Origin: Sorangium cellulosum
GTDB taxonomy: Bacteria; Myxococcota_A; Polyangia; Polyangiales; Polyangiaceae
Reading direction: 5' to 3'
NCBI RefSeq assembly: GCF_002950945.1
Contig: NZ_CP012673.1
Coordinates: 682,001 to 746,000 of the forward strand
Length of the DNA: 64,000 bases
Part shown: positions 30,518-39,200 of the stretch, piece after piece
Position numbering within the stretch: the first letter of the stretch is position 1
Layout of the letters: each line of letters starts with the position of its first letter
Made by a program: the position numbers and the translations under genes
Notes under the pieces: generated by a model
What the model was told of the DNA's origin: nothing
The model's input: the letters and a program-made list of their open reading frames with translations, nothing else
Databases searched by the model: none

Positions 30518-31032
30518 TTGAGCTCGGCCCCCTGCGCGATCCAGCGGCGGATCGTGTCCCGCTCCGCCGCGGGCAGGATCTTGCCGCCGAACGGCATCGG
30601 CGCCTCGCACCGGTCGGGCGCGCACTCGAGGTCGGGGCAGGTCAGGGTGTGGTCGACCTTGTGCATGAGGAAGCTGTTCGCCGGGTCGCCCGCGGCGATC
30701 CGCGGCATCCCCGCCGGGGCCCTGGACGGGACGCCGACGTTCTGGCTGCCGATCTCGGCGATCTGCTCGTCCGTGGCCTCGGTCCCTATCCCCGGGCCGA
30801 GGTAAGCGAAGCCGGCCGAGCCCGCCTCGGCGCCGTGGCAGGTCGAGCTGAACGCGCAGGAGCGCTGGAACAGGGGGAGGACGTCGGCCCGGAAGCTCAC
30901 TGCGGGGCTCGCGCCGTCGAAGCGGCTGTAGTCGAAGCACGCGGTCGCCCCGGGCTCCTCGCCGCCGTCGTCGCCGCACCCGGCGCCGGCCAGCGCCGTC
31001 GCGATCAGGGAAATCAGAAGGAGTCTTCGCAC
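30514..31032 (-). CDS. cytochrome-c-like lipoprotein without CXXCH
   Basis: A 172-residue exported protein: signal peptide with lipobox ALAGAGC, then a globular domain with VLPLFQRSCAFSSTCHG and MPRIAAGDPANSFLMHKVD, and PMPFGGKILPAAERDTIRRW near the end. This is the pattern of planctomycete/myxobacterial cytochrome-c-like domains. The haem motif would be CXXCH; here the two Cys are five residues apart (CAFSSTCH), so covalent haem attachment is unlikely by the usual route and the Cys may form a disulfide. It precedes and overlaps ruvA by 4 nt, an unexpected operon partner for a periplasmic protein. Confidence 0.8.
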   Translation of the reverse strand: MRRLLLISLIATALAGAGCGDDGGEEPGATACFDYSRFDGASPAVSFRADVLPLFQRSCAFSSTCHGAEAGSAGFAYLGPGIGTEATDEQIAEIGSQNVGVPSRAPAGMPRIAAGDPANSFLMHKVDHTLTCPDLECAPDRCEAPMPFGGKILPAAERDTIRRWIAQGAELN

Positions 31033-31207
31033 GTGGAGCCCTCGTGGTCCGATGTCGGGCGGGACGCTAGCAGAACTGCGCGCGCCCCGTCACGGGCGAC
31101 GTCGCGCCCGGGAGCCGGCGCCCGCACCGGGTGGCCGGCGCTCCGCCCGCGCCCGGATCGCCGCGCGTTTGGCCGCCCGGCGCGGCCGCGGGTAGGCTGG
31201 GCGCTGC

Positions 31208-31600
31208 ATGAGGATTCGTCCGGGCATCTGCGCGATGGGGTTGTCGCTCGCCGCGCTCGCCGCCGGGTGCGGCGGGGGCCGTGATGGGGTCGAGCGGCAG
31301 CTGTCCGAGCTGCGCGCGGAGATCGTGCGGGTGCGCGCCGACAACGCGGTGCTCGCGGACCGGCTCGGCGCGCTGGAGCGCGCGCGCGTCGCGGCGCGCT
31401 CCAGCGCGCCCGCGCCGGCCGCCGCGCCCTCCGAGGAGCCGGATCGGCCCGACCTCGAGGTGGTGCGGCTCGCGCCGGATGGCGACGGCGCGCGGCCGCC
31501 GGTGCTCCGCGGGACCGCGGGCGACGTCGCGGTCGACGAGGCGCCGGGCGACCTGCCCCCGGGCCCGTCCCCCTCCACCCTCTCGAGGCGCAAGCGATGA
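31208..31600 (+). CDS. short coiled-coil lipoprotein
   Basis: A 130-residue exported protein. The signal peptide ends in LAALAAGC (lipobox). A short coiled coil follows (RQLSELRAEIVRVRADNAVL), then a Pro/Ala/Asp-rich unstructured region. No known domain. Its TGA stop overlaps the ATG of the LysM gene (ATGA at 31597-31600), so the two are made together and may act together at the cell wall. Confidence 0.8.
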   Translation: MRIRPGICAMGLSLAALAAGCGGGRDGVERQLSELRAEIVRVRADNAVLADRLGALERARVAARSSAPAPAAAPSEEPDRPDLEVVRLAPDGDGARPPVLRGTAGDVAVDEAPGDLPPGPSPSTLSRRKR

Positions 31601-32931
31601 AGATCCACGCGAAGACAACGCTGCTCCCCCTCACCCTGGCGCTCGCCGCGGCGCCGCCCCTGGCGCTGGCCCAGGAGGAGGGCGGCGAGGCGGGCGCCGC
31701 CCCGGGCCCTGGCGTCACCGTGGTGCAGGTCCCGCAGCCCGCGCCGACGGTCGAGACGCAGGTGGTGGTGCCGGGGTATCCGCAGCCGGGGTTCGATCCG
31801 AACGCGCACCTCCCCTCGAGCGCGCAGGGCACGACGGACGTGGCCCGCTCGGCGGACGGCTTCGATCTGAACCGCCGGGGCGAAGGCCCCGTGTCGGTGC
31901 GGGGCAGCGAGAGCGGGAGCTACGTCGTCGAGGGGCAGTTCGTGCCCGAGGCGCACTCGGTGCGGCGCGGCGACACGCTCTGGGACATCTCGGGCAGGTA
32001 CTACACGAACCCGTACGCGTGGCCGCAGGTCTGGGCGCTGAACCCGCAGCTCCAGAACCCGCACTGGATCTACCCGGGCGACACGATCCGGCTCCGCGAT
32101 CCGAACGAGCCGACGACGCGCGGCAGCCTCGGGTTCGGCGCGAACAAGGCGGGCACGGGCGGCTCGCGGGTGCCGCCGAGGACGATCTTCCTGCGCGGCC
32201 TCGGCTGGGTCGACGACGTGAACAAGGACACGTGGGGGGAGCTCGTCGCGAGCCCGGAGGATCACATGCTCCTCGGGGAGGGCGACGACGTCTACCTGAA
32301 GCTCGAGGACGATCACGAGGTCGCGATCGGCCAGGAGCTCACGATCTTCCGCGAGATCAAGAAGGTGAGGAGCGGGGGCGTGAGGGGCGAGCTCGTGACC
32401 GTGCGCGGCACGGCGCGCGTGGACCGTTACAACCCGAAGACGCACATGGTGCGGGCGCGGATCGTCGAGTCGGTCGACGTGGTCGAGCGCGGGGACCGGG
32501 TCGGCGGGGTGCTCCGCCGCTTCGACGTGGTGCCGCCCGCGAGCACCGATCAGGACATCGAGGCGCGGATCATCGCGTCCGTCTACCCCTACCAGCTGTT
32601 CGGCCAGTTCCAGGTGGCGTTCATCGACAAGGGCGAGAAGGACGGCGTGAAGCCGGGGCAGCGCTTCTTCGCGGTCCGGCGCGGGGATCGCTGGGTGCAG
32701 CAGCTCGGGGGGGCCGGCCAGATGGCGACGGTCAGGCCGCGGGTGCAGGACGAGCGGCCGGCGCAGGTCGATCACCTGAAGTACGGCTTCGACGAGGAGC
32801 TGCTGCCGGACGAGACCTACGCCGAGCTGCGCGTGGTCCACGTGCGAGAGCGCACCGCCGCGGCGATCGTGACGCACGCCATGCACGAGGTGGAGCGGGA
32901 CGCGACGCTCGTCTCCCGCAAGGGCTACTGA
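31597..32931 (+). CDS. secreted LysM-domain protein
   Basis: A 444-residue protein. The signal peptide ends near ALAQEE. A LysM domain spans about residues 120-175 (SVRRGDTLWDISGRYYTNPY then NPQLQNPHWIYPGDTIRL), which binds peptidoglycan GlcNAc chains. The remaining 260 residues are beta-rich with no catalytic motif (DEVYLKLED-type strands; VEVVERGDRVGGVLRRF). Proteins of this form anchor envelope machinery to the wall. It overlaps the upstream coiled-coil lipoprotein by 4 nt, so they probably form a complex or share a site. Confidence 0.88.
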   Translation: MKIHAKTTLLPLTLALAAAPPLALAQEEGGEAGAAPGPGVTVVQVPQPAPTVETQVVVPGYPQPGFDPNAHLPSSAQGTTDVARSADGFDLNRRGEGPVSVRGSESGSYVVEGQFVPEAHSVRRGDTLWDISGRYYTNPYAWPQVWALNPQLQNPHWIYPGDTIRLRDPNEPTTRGSLGFGANKAGTGGSRVPPRTIFLRGLGWVDDVNKDTWGELVASPEDHMLLGEGDDVYLKLEDDHEVAIGQELTIFREIKKVRSGGVRGELVTVRGTARVDRYNPKTHMVRARIVESVDVVERGDRVGGVLRRFDVVPPASTDQDIEARIIASVYPYQLFGQFQVAFIDKGEKDGVKPGQRFFAVRRGDRWVQQLGGAGQMATVRPRVQDERPAQVDHLKYGFDEELLPDETYAELRVVHVRERTAAAIVTHAMHEVERDATLVSRKGY

Positions 32932-33256
32932 CGACCGGAAGGCCGCCGCCGCGCGCGGGCAGACGGCGCGGCGGCTCGCCCCGGCGCCGGCGCTTGCGGC
33001 GAGCCCTCAGCGCCGGCGCCCGCGGCGGATCGCGTGAGGGGGCGAACCGTGGCAGCGCGGGCGCACGCTCGGGTCTCGCGCTCGTGGCCGGGACGGCGTG
33101 GCCCGGGCCCGGGCCCGGCCGAGACGGCCGAGACGGCCGAAACGGCGGAAACGGCCAAAAGCGCGGAAACGGCCGAAACACACGCGGCGGCTTCGCGAGC
33201 GCAGGCGCAATGTTGCCACGAGGAGCGCGCGGCCACGGTATGATGGTAGCTCCGCC
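32932..33256. other. intergenic region with nonamer array
   Basis: 325 bp between two rightward genes. It contains the seven-unit 9-bp array at 33117-33179 and otherwise GC-rich sequence without a believable gene. The ribosome-binding site for the next gene is weak. Confidence 0.5.
33117..33179. repeat. 9-bp minisatellite, seven units
   Basis: Seven contiguous nonamers: GGCCGAGAC twice, GGCCGAAAC, GGCGGAAAC, GGCCAAAAG, CGCGGAAAC, GGCCGAAAC. It lies about 80 bp upstream of the TPR gene. A second nonamer array of related composition is at 48976-49047. Confidence 0.92.
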
Positions 33257-34987
33257 ATGCGTCCTCGCGCAGACGCCCAGTTCGAGTCGAAGGGGGTGGA
33301 TGGAGATCCTCCTACCCAGCGTTCTTTCGAGGGCGTGGCGGAGTGCTATGCGCCGCCCAGCGCTCCGAAGAGCTCGCCGCACGGCGCGCCGAGGAGCTCG
33401 CCGCACAGCTCGCCGAGCAGCGCACCGAGGAGCGGCCCGCTGGGCGAGCCGCTCGGCGACGGTGTCGGGGTGAGGTCGTCTCGCTCGAGCGCCGTTCCGC
33501 CGACCCTCGAGGGCATCCCGCCCGAGGCGCGCGGCCAGGCGTTGAGGGAGCGCGGCCACCTGCTGCTCCGGCGGAACGACTACGCGAGCGCCGGGCGCGA
33601 CTACGACGAGGCGCTCGCCGTGTACCGGGCCTCGGGCGACGTGATCGGCCAGGCGCAGGTGCTCATGGACCGCGGCGCGCTGCGCCTGCGGGAGGGCGTC
33701 GCGGTCCAGGCGGTGCGCGACTACGACGAGGCGCTCGCCCTCTTCCAGGCCGCGGGCGACCGCGCGGGGGAGGGGGAGGCGCTGCGGGCGCGGGGCTTCG
33801 CGCGCGCGGAGGAGGGGGATCTCGGCGGCGCGGTCTGCGACTACGATCAGGCCATCCAGCTCTTCCAGCTGCTCGGCGATCGCGAGCCGCTGAAGGCCCG
33901 CGCCGCGCCGCGAAAGACCGTGGCCCCTGGCGAGAGCGACAAGGAGGGCGGGAGCGCGAGGGCCTCGGAGCCGCCGCGGGCGCGCGTCTACGGCGCCGGG
34001 CACGGGCGGGCGCTCAAGGCGCGCGGCGACCTCCGGGTCCGGCTGCGCAACCTCCCGGGCGCCGCGCGCGACTACAGCAGCGCGCTCGCGCTGTTCCAGA
34101 GCGCGGGCGATCGGACCGGGCAGGCCAGCGTGCTCAAGGCGCGCGGGGACATGCGCCTCGGCCAGGACAACATGTCGGGCGCCGCGCGCGATTACGACTG
34201 GGCGCTCACGCTCTATCAGGCGACCGAGGACCACCTCGGGCAGGCCAGCGTGCTCAAGGCGCGCGGCGACCTGCGCTCCCGGCAGGAGGACCTCGCGGGG
34301 GCCGAGCGGGACTACGATCAGGCGCTCGAGCTGTTCACCGCGATGCGCGACCTGCTCGGGCAAGCCACCGTGCTCAAGGCGCGCGGCGATCTGCGCGCGC
34401 GCCAGGAGGACCTCGTGGACGCGGTGCGCGACTACGACCGGGCGCTCGCGCTGTTCCGGGCCGGCTTCGAGCGCCGGGGCCAGGCGGCCGTGCTCAAGGC
34501 GCGGGGCGATCTCCGGCGCAAGCAGTTCGAGCTGGTCGCGGAGCTCGTGGGCGTGGCCGCCGCCGACGCGGACGACCTGGAGGAGGCGCTCGCGGACTAC
34601 GACCTGGCGCTCACGCTCTTCAACGCGCTCGAGGACGGCGCGGGGCAGGCCGGCGTGCTCAAGGTGCGCGGCGATCTCGCGCGCATCCAGGGGGACCTCG
34701 GCGCCGCGCTCGATCTCTACCTGGACGCGAAGCGCCTGCTGGAGGTCTCCGGCAACGCGTCGGAGCTGTCCGCGGTCCTCGCCGAGATCGCCCGGACCCA
34801 CGCGCTCGCGGGCCGCGCGGCCGAGGCCCGCGGCGCGGCGGAGCAGGCGCTCGCGCGCGCGGATCGCGCGACGAGCGCCGAGGTCCGCGAGCTGGCGGAG
34901 GCGGTCCTCGGCGGGCAGATCGCGGCGCCAGGAGAGGTGGGCTCCGCGCACGATCCGAGATCGCCGCGCGGGTACAGGCGCTTCTGA
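33257..34987 (+). CDS. TPR protein with near-identical 40-residue repeats
   Basis: A 576-residue protein. The first 100 residues are Ser/Pro-rich and disordered; from there repeats of about 40 residues follow the form GQASVLKARGDLR-x-RQEDL-x-GA-x-RDYD-x-AL-x-LF. These are TPR-like helical hairpins of the 40-residue Sel1/NB-TPR style, and neighbouring copies share DNA sequence such as GTGCTCAAGGCGCGCGGCGA every 120 bp. No signal peptide or enzyme domain. I start at ATG 33257; the frame extends upstream through the nonamer array but gives only Arg-rich sequence there. It probably serves as a protein-interaction scaffold. Confidence 0.82.
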   Translation: MRPRADAQFESKGVDGDPPTQRSFEGVAECYAPPSAPKSSPHGAPRSSPHSSPSSAPRSGPLGEPLGDGVGVRSSRSSAVPPTLEGIPPEARGQALRERGHLLLRRNDYASAGRDYDEALAVYRASGDVIGQAQVLMDRGALRLREGVAVQAVRDYDEALALFQAAGDRAGEGEALRARGFARAEEGDLGGAVCDYDQAIQLFQLLGDREPLKARAAPRKTVAPGESDKEGGSARASEPPRARVYGAGHGRALKARGDLRVRLRNLPGAARDYSSALALFQSAGDRTGQASVLKARGDMRLGQDNMSGAARDYDWALTLYQATEDHLGQASVLKARGDLRSRQEDLAGAERDYDQALELFTAMRDLLGQATVLKARGDLRARQEDLVDAVRDYDRALALFRAGFERRGQAAVLKARGDLRRKQFELVAELVGVAAADADDLEEALADYDLALTLFNALEDGAGQAGVLKVRGDLARIQGDLGAALDLYLDAKRLLEVSGNASELSAVLAEIARTHALAGRAAEARGAAEQALARADRATSAEVRELAEAVLGGQIAAPGEVGSAHDPRSPRGYRRF

Positions 34988-35006
34988 CGAGATCGATCGA
35001 GCGGCG

Positions 35007-35432
35007 TCACCGCCTGCCGCGCGAGGGTTTGCCGCCTGCGCGCGGCGCGGGCTTGTTCCCGCCGGCGCGCGGCGCGGGTTTGCCGCCTGCCGCGCGCGGT
35101 GCGGGCTTGTTCCCGCCAGCGCGCGGCGCGGGCTTGTTCCCGCCAGCGCGCGGCGCAGATCCGCCCCCACCGGCGCGCGGGGGTGGCGTGCCGCCGCCGG
35201 TGCGCGGCGCGGGCTTCTCCGGCGGCGCTTCCGTCGTCCGGACCACGAGCAGCGCGCGCCCGCGGTCGAAGGTCGGCGTCACGCTCACGTAGCCGTTCTC
35301 GCGCGCGAAGCCCGCCATGTCGCCGCGGTGCTCATCCATGTACCGGCTGAACCGCGTCCAGAGATCGCGCGCTTCCTCGTCGGGGAGGGGCGCGCCGTCG
35401 ATGGAGGCGGCGAGGTTCGATCGATCGCTCAC
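35007..35432 (-). CDS. small protein with basic 9-residue repeat tail
   Basis: A 141-residue protein. Residues 1-75 form a compact acidic domain (LPDEEARDLWTRFSRYMDEH; GYVSVTPTFDRGRALLVV) of no known family. The rest is a basic, disordered tail of about five APRAGGNKP-type nonapeptides (27-bp DNA units) ending KPSRGRR. The tail resembles nucleic-acid-binding arms of histone-like proteins, which is inference. I choose GTG 35432 because AAGGA lies just upstream; the frame is open to 35525 but adds Arg/Pro-rich residues. It converges on the TPR gene with only 19 bp between the stops. Confidence 0.65.
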   Translation of the reverse strand: MSDRSNLAASIDGAPLPDEEARDLWTRFSRYMDEHRGDMAGFARENGYVSVTPTFDRGRALLVVRTTEAPPEKPAPRTGGGTPPPRAGGGGSAPRAGGNKPAPRAGGNKPAPRAAGGKPAPRAGGNKPAPRAGGKPSRGRR

Positions 35433-35681
35433 GGGATCCTTCACGCGTGGCGGGGTGGCGTGACCGGCAGGGCGCGCCCGTTCTCCACGCGGCGGAAGCG
35501 TGCCCGGAGGCGCGCAGCCCGGCAAGACGCACCGACCCTGCCGGGAACGAGCCGTGAGGAGCAGGGCCCGGGAAGAGCCCTTCGCCAGAGAGGGTCGCGC
35601 GGAGGGGGGGGGCCGGGGTCAAGGCGCCCTGCTCGGCCTGGCCGCCTTGCTTCGCGGCGCGCCCCTGGGCACGCTTCGGTC

Positions 35682-36272
35682 ATGGGTCAGCCCGCCGAGA
35701 AGCAACGCCGCGCTACCTACGCCGACCTCGAAGCCGTCCCGCCGCACAAGGTGGCGGAGCTCATCCGCGGCACCTTGTACGTCTTCCCCCGGCCCGCGCC
35801 GCGCCACGCCAACGCGAGCTCCGTCCTCGGCGTGAAGCTGGGGGGTCCCTTCGGCCTGGGCGATGGGGGCCCCGGCGGCTGGTGGCTCCTGGACGAGCCC
35901 GAGCTGCACTTCCCCGACCCGGCATCACTCGGCGCGGTGGAGGCGGTCGTGCCCGACCTCGCCGGCTGGCGCCGCGAGCGCATGCCCGAGCTGCCCGAGA
36001 CGGCGTACTTCCCGCTCGCCCCCGACTGGATCTGCGAGGTCCTGAGCCCGTCGACGGAGGACGTCGATCGCGAGGAGAAGATGCCCGTTTACGCGCGCGA
36101 GGGCGTGCAGCACGCCTGGCTGATCGATCCCGTCAGGCGAACGCTCGAGGTCTTCTCGCTCGTGCCCGGCCGAGGCCTCGCCCCTGCGGCGATCCACCAC
36201 GACGCCGCGCGGGTCCGCATCGAGCCGTTCGACGCCATCGAGCTCGACCTGTCGGTGCTGTGGGCGAAGTAG
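35682..36272 (+). CDS. Uma2-family endonuclease-like protein
   Basis: A 196-residue protein of the Uma2/DUF820 family with the restriction-endonuclease fold: ATYADLEAVPPHKVAELIRG at the N-terminus, then the active-site-like Asp in VVPDLAGWRRERMPE, Glu in WICEVLSPSTEDVD, and Lys in REEKMPVYAREGVQHAWLID. The PD-(D/E)xK residues are in place, so nuclease activity is possible, though Uma2 proteins are poorly characterised and multiply in large genomes. I start at ATG 35682. The 249 bp before it hold no gene I accept. A decayed paralogue lies at 11115-11513. Confidence 0.85.
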   Translation: MGQPAEKQRRATYADLEAVPPHKVAELIRGTLYVFPRPAPRHANASSVLGVKLGGPFGLGDGGPGGWWLLDEPELHFPDPASLGAVEAVVPDLAGWRRERMPELPETAYFPLAPDWICEVLSPSTEDVDREEKMPVYAREGVQHAWLIDPVRRTLEVFSLVPGRGLAPAAIHHDAARVRIEPFDAIELDLSVLWAK

Positions 36273-36279
36273 CCGTGGA

Positions 36280-39200
36280 TCACTGGATCCCGTACTCCTT
36301 CAGCCGCCGGTAGAACGTCCGCCGCGGCAGCCCGACGACCTGCGCCGCCTTCACCCGGTTCCAGTTACAGCTCGACAGCGCGACCAGGATCCGCTCCCGC
36401 TCGCTCGCCTTGTGCGCGTCGAGCGACGTCTCGATGCGCTGAGGCTCGCTCGGCGCCGGCGCCCGGCCGCTGCTCGCGGGCGCCCCGCCGCCGCTCCCCG
36501 ACGCGGGGCCGCGCGAGAGCGGCGCCGCCTCGGCGCCTCGCAGGGAGCGCGGCGCCGCGTCGGGCAGCTCGAAATCGTCGCTCTCCAGCTCGGGGCGATC
36601 CGAGAGCACCCACGCGTTGAGCAGGACGTTCTCGAGCTGTCGAACATTTCCAGGCCAGCTGTACGCCGAGAGCCGCTTCAGCGCGGCGCGCGAGACGCTG
36701 CGGCGATCGCGGCCGTACCGCGCGGCGAAGATCCCGAGGAAGTAGTCGATGAGCAGCGGGATGTCCTCGATCCGCTGGCGCAGCGACGGGATCCGCACCT
36801 CGACCACGTGCAGCCGGTAGTAGAGATCCTCGCGGAACGTGCCGCGGGAGACCATGTCGGCGAGATCCCGGTGCGTCGCCGCGATCACACGCGCGTCGAC
36901 CGGCTCCTCCCGCGAGCTGCCGACCGGGCGCACGACCTTCTCCTGCAGCACCCGGAGCAGCCCCGCCTGCATCTTCTGCGGCATCTCGCCGATCTCGTCG
37001 AGCAGGATGGTTCCCCCCGTCACCTCCCGGAAGAGCCCCTTGCGGTCCCGATCCGCGCCCGTGAACGCGCCGCGCATGTGCCCGAACAGCTCGCTCTCCA
37101 GGAGGTGCTCCGGGATCGCGCCGCAGTTGATGCCCACGAAAGGCCGCTTCGCCCGCGGGCTCGCGTTGTGGATCGTCCGGGCCACGACCTCCTTGCCCGT
37201 CCCGCTCTCGCCCGTGATGAGGATCGGGATGTCCGTGTCCTTCACCCGGTCGATCAGCGCGTACACCCGCCGCATCGCCTCGCTCGTGCCGACCAGGCCC
37301 TCGTAGCCGAAGTGCCCGCGGATCACCGCCCGCGCCGAGCGCAGGTCGCGCCGCGTCGCGGCGAGCTGCGCGGTGCGGTGGCCGAGCAGCTCCTCCAGCT
37401 TGGCCCGCGCGGCGCGCAGCTCCTCGTTGGTCCGCTCGAGCTCGCGCGCGCGGCGCTCGTTCTCGCTCACGAGGCGCGCGGTCTCGATCGCGATCGCCAG
37501 CTGATCGGCCAGCGCCGTCAGCGTGGGGAGCTCGGCCTCGAACTTCGCCGCCGCGCTCAGGCGGGTCTCCAGGTACAGCGCGCCGATCACCTGCCCGCTC
37601 CGCTGCCGGATCGGCACGCAGGCCACCGACTGCAGCATCAGCTGGTGGACCGACACGTAGTCGCTCATCCGCGCGTCGTCCCGCGCGCTCGCGGTCACCA
37701 CCGGCTCGCCCGTGGAGATCACCCGCTCGGCGATCGAGCTCGAGAAGCGCGCGTGCGGGTCGTCCCCGGCCTGGTCGCGCGACGTGTGGATCGAGAGGTC
37801 GACCGCGGCCTCGCCCGAGGCGGCGGGCGGCTCGTCGCGCGGCGGTCGCTGCAGGATGATGAACCCGCGCTCGGCGTTGAGCAGCGCGATCGCGTGGTCG
37901 GTCACCTTCGCGAGCAGGCGCGCGAGGTCGTGCTCGCCCGCGATCGCCCGGTTGATCTCGAGGACCCGCGCCAGCCGGTCCTCGCCGGGGGCCGGGGCGC
38001 TCTGGGTGAACGGCACGGTGCGGCCGCTCATCAGCTCGAGCATCGCCGCCGCCCGGATCTCCTTGCGGCGCGCGTCGTTCCAGAAGACCTCGCGCAGGTC
38101 GCGCGGCAGCTTCGACGCGATCTCCTCCAGGGTGATCAGCGCCTCCTCGCGGTCGTGGCGCGCCCGGATGAGGTGGCCCCGCTCCGCCTCGAGCTGCGCC
38201 CGCGCCTCCAGCGCGCGCCAGATCCAGTCGCGCTGGCCCGCGGCGCGCGCCGCCTCGAGCGCCTCGTCGTACGCCGCCCGCGCCCGCCGCTCGTCGCGCG
38301 CGAGCGCCGCCACGCGCCCGCGCGCCAGCGCGAGCAGCGCCCGGTGCGCCCCGGTGCTGCCGAGCCGCGCCGCCGCCGCGTCGATCTCGTCGCCGAGCCC
38401 GCGCGCGTCGGCGCCGGTGCGCGCCACCGCGAAGAGCACGCGCTCGAGCCGCGCCTCGACCGCGTCGACCCGCCGGCCCATCGCCTCGTACGCCTCGGCG
38501 CACTCCAGGCAGAGCCGCTCGGCCTGCTCGAGGTCCCCCGAGCGCGCCGCGTGCTCCGCCTCCAGCGCGAGCAGCTGCGCGTTCTGCTGCGGCGCGAGAT
38601 CCGCGCGCTGGGCGGCGAGCGCGTCGATCGACACCCGGGCCCGCGCGAGCCGCCCGAGGTAGAGGTCGAGGTTCGAGAGGTTGAGCAGCGCCTGCCGGAT
38701 CGTCGCGACGCGGCCGGAGCGCCGGCCCATGTCGACCGCGGCCTCGAGGTGGCGGATCGCCGCGCCGAGATCGCCCTGGAGCTTCGCGATCGCGGCCAGG
38801 TTCAGCCGGGTCGTCGCGAGCGTGCCCGCGTCGCCGGCCTGCTCCGCCGCCGTGAGCGCCTCCTCGTACGCCGCCTTCGCCTCGCCGAGCCGGTCGTCCC
38901 GCTGGAGCGCGAACGCGAGCGACACGAGCGCGACCGACAGGATCCGCGGCTCGCCCGTGAGCCGCGCGAGCCGGACCGCCTGCTCCAGCGTGCGCTTCGC
39001 CTCCTCGTGCCGCGAGGCGAAGCTCTGCGAGAGCCCCCGCATCGCCACGGCCTCGGCCAGGATCGCCTCGGGCGACGCGCCGAACGCGGCCCCCGGCCCG
39101 TGCGCCGAGTGCGGCCCCCGGGCGAGCTCCGCCTCGAGCCGGATCGGCCCCACCCGCTCCGCCGCCTCGCTCGCGCGGCGCTCCGCCTCGCCGTAGTCGC

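Noticed and set aside
33117..33179. CRISPR-like short repeats
   Set aside because: Units are contiguous 9-mers without spacers and no cas genes are near. The same applies to 48976-49047.
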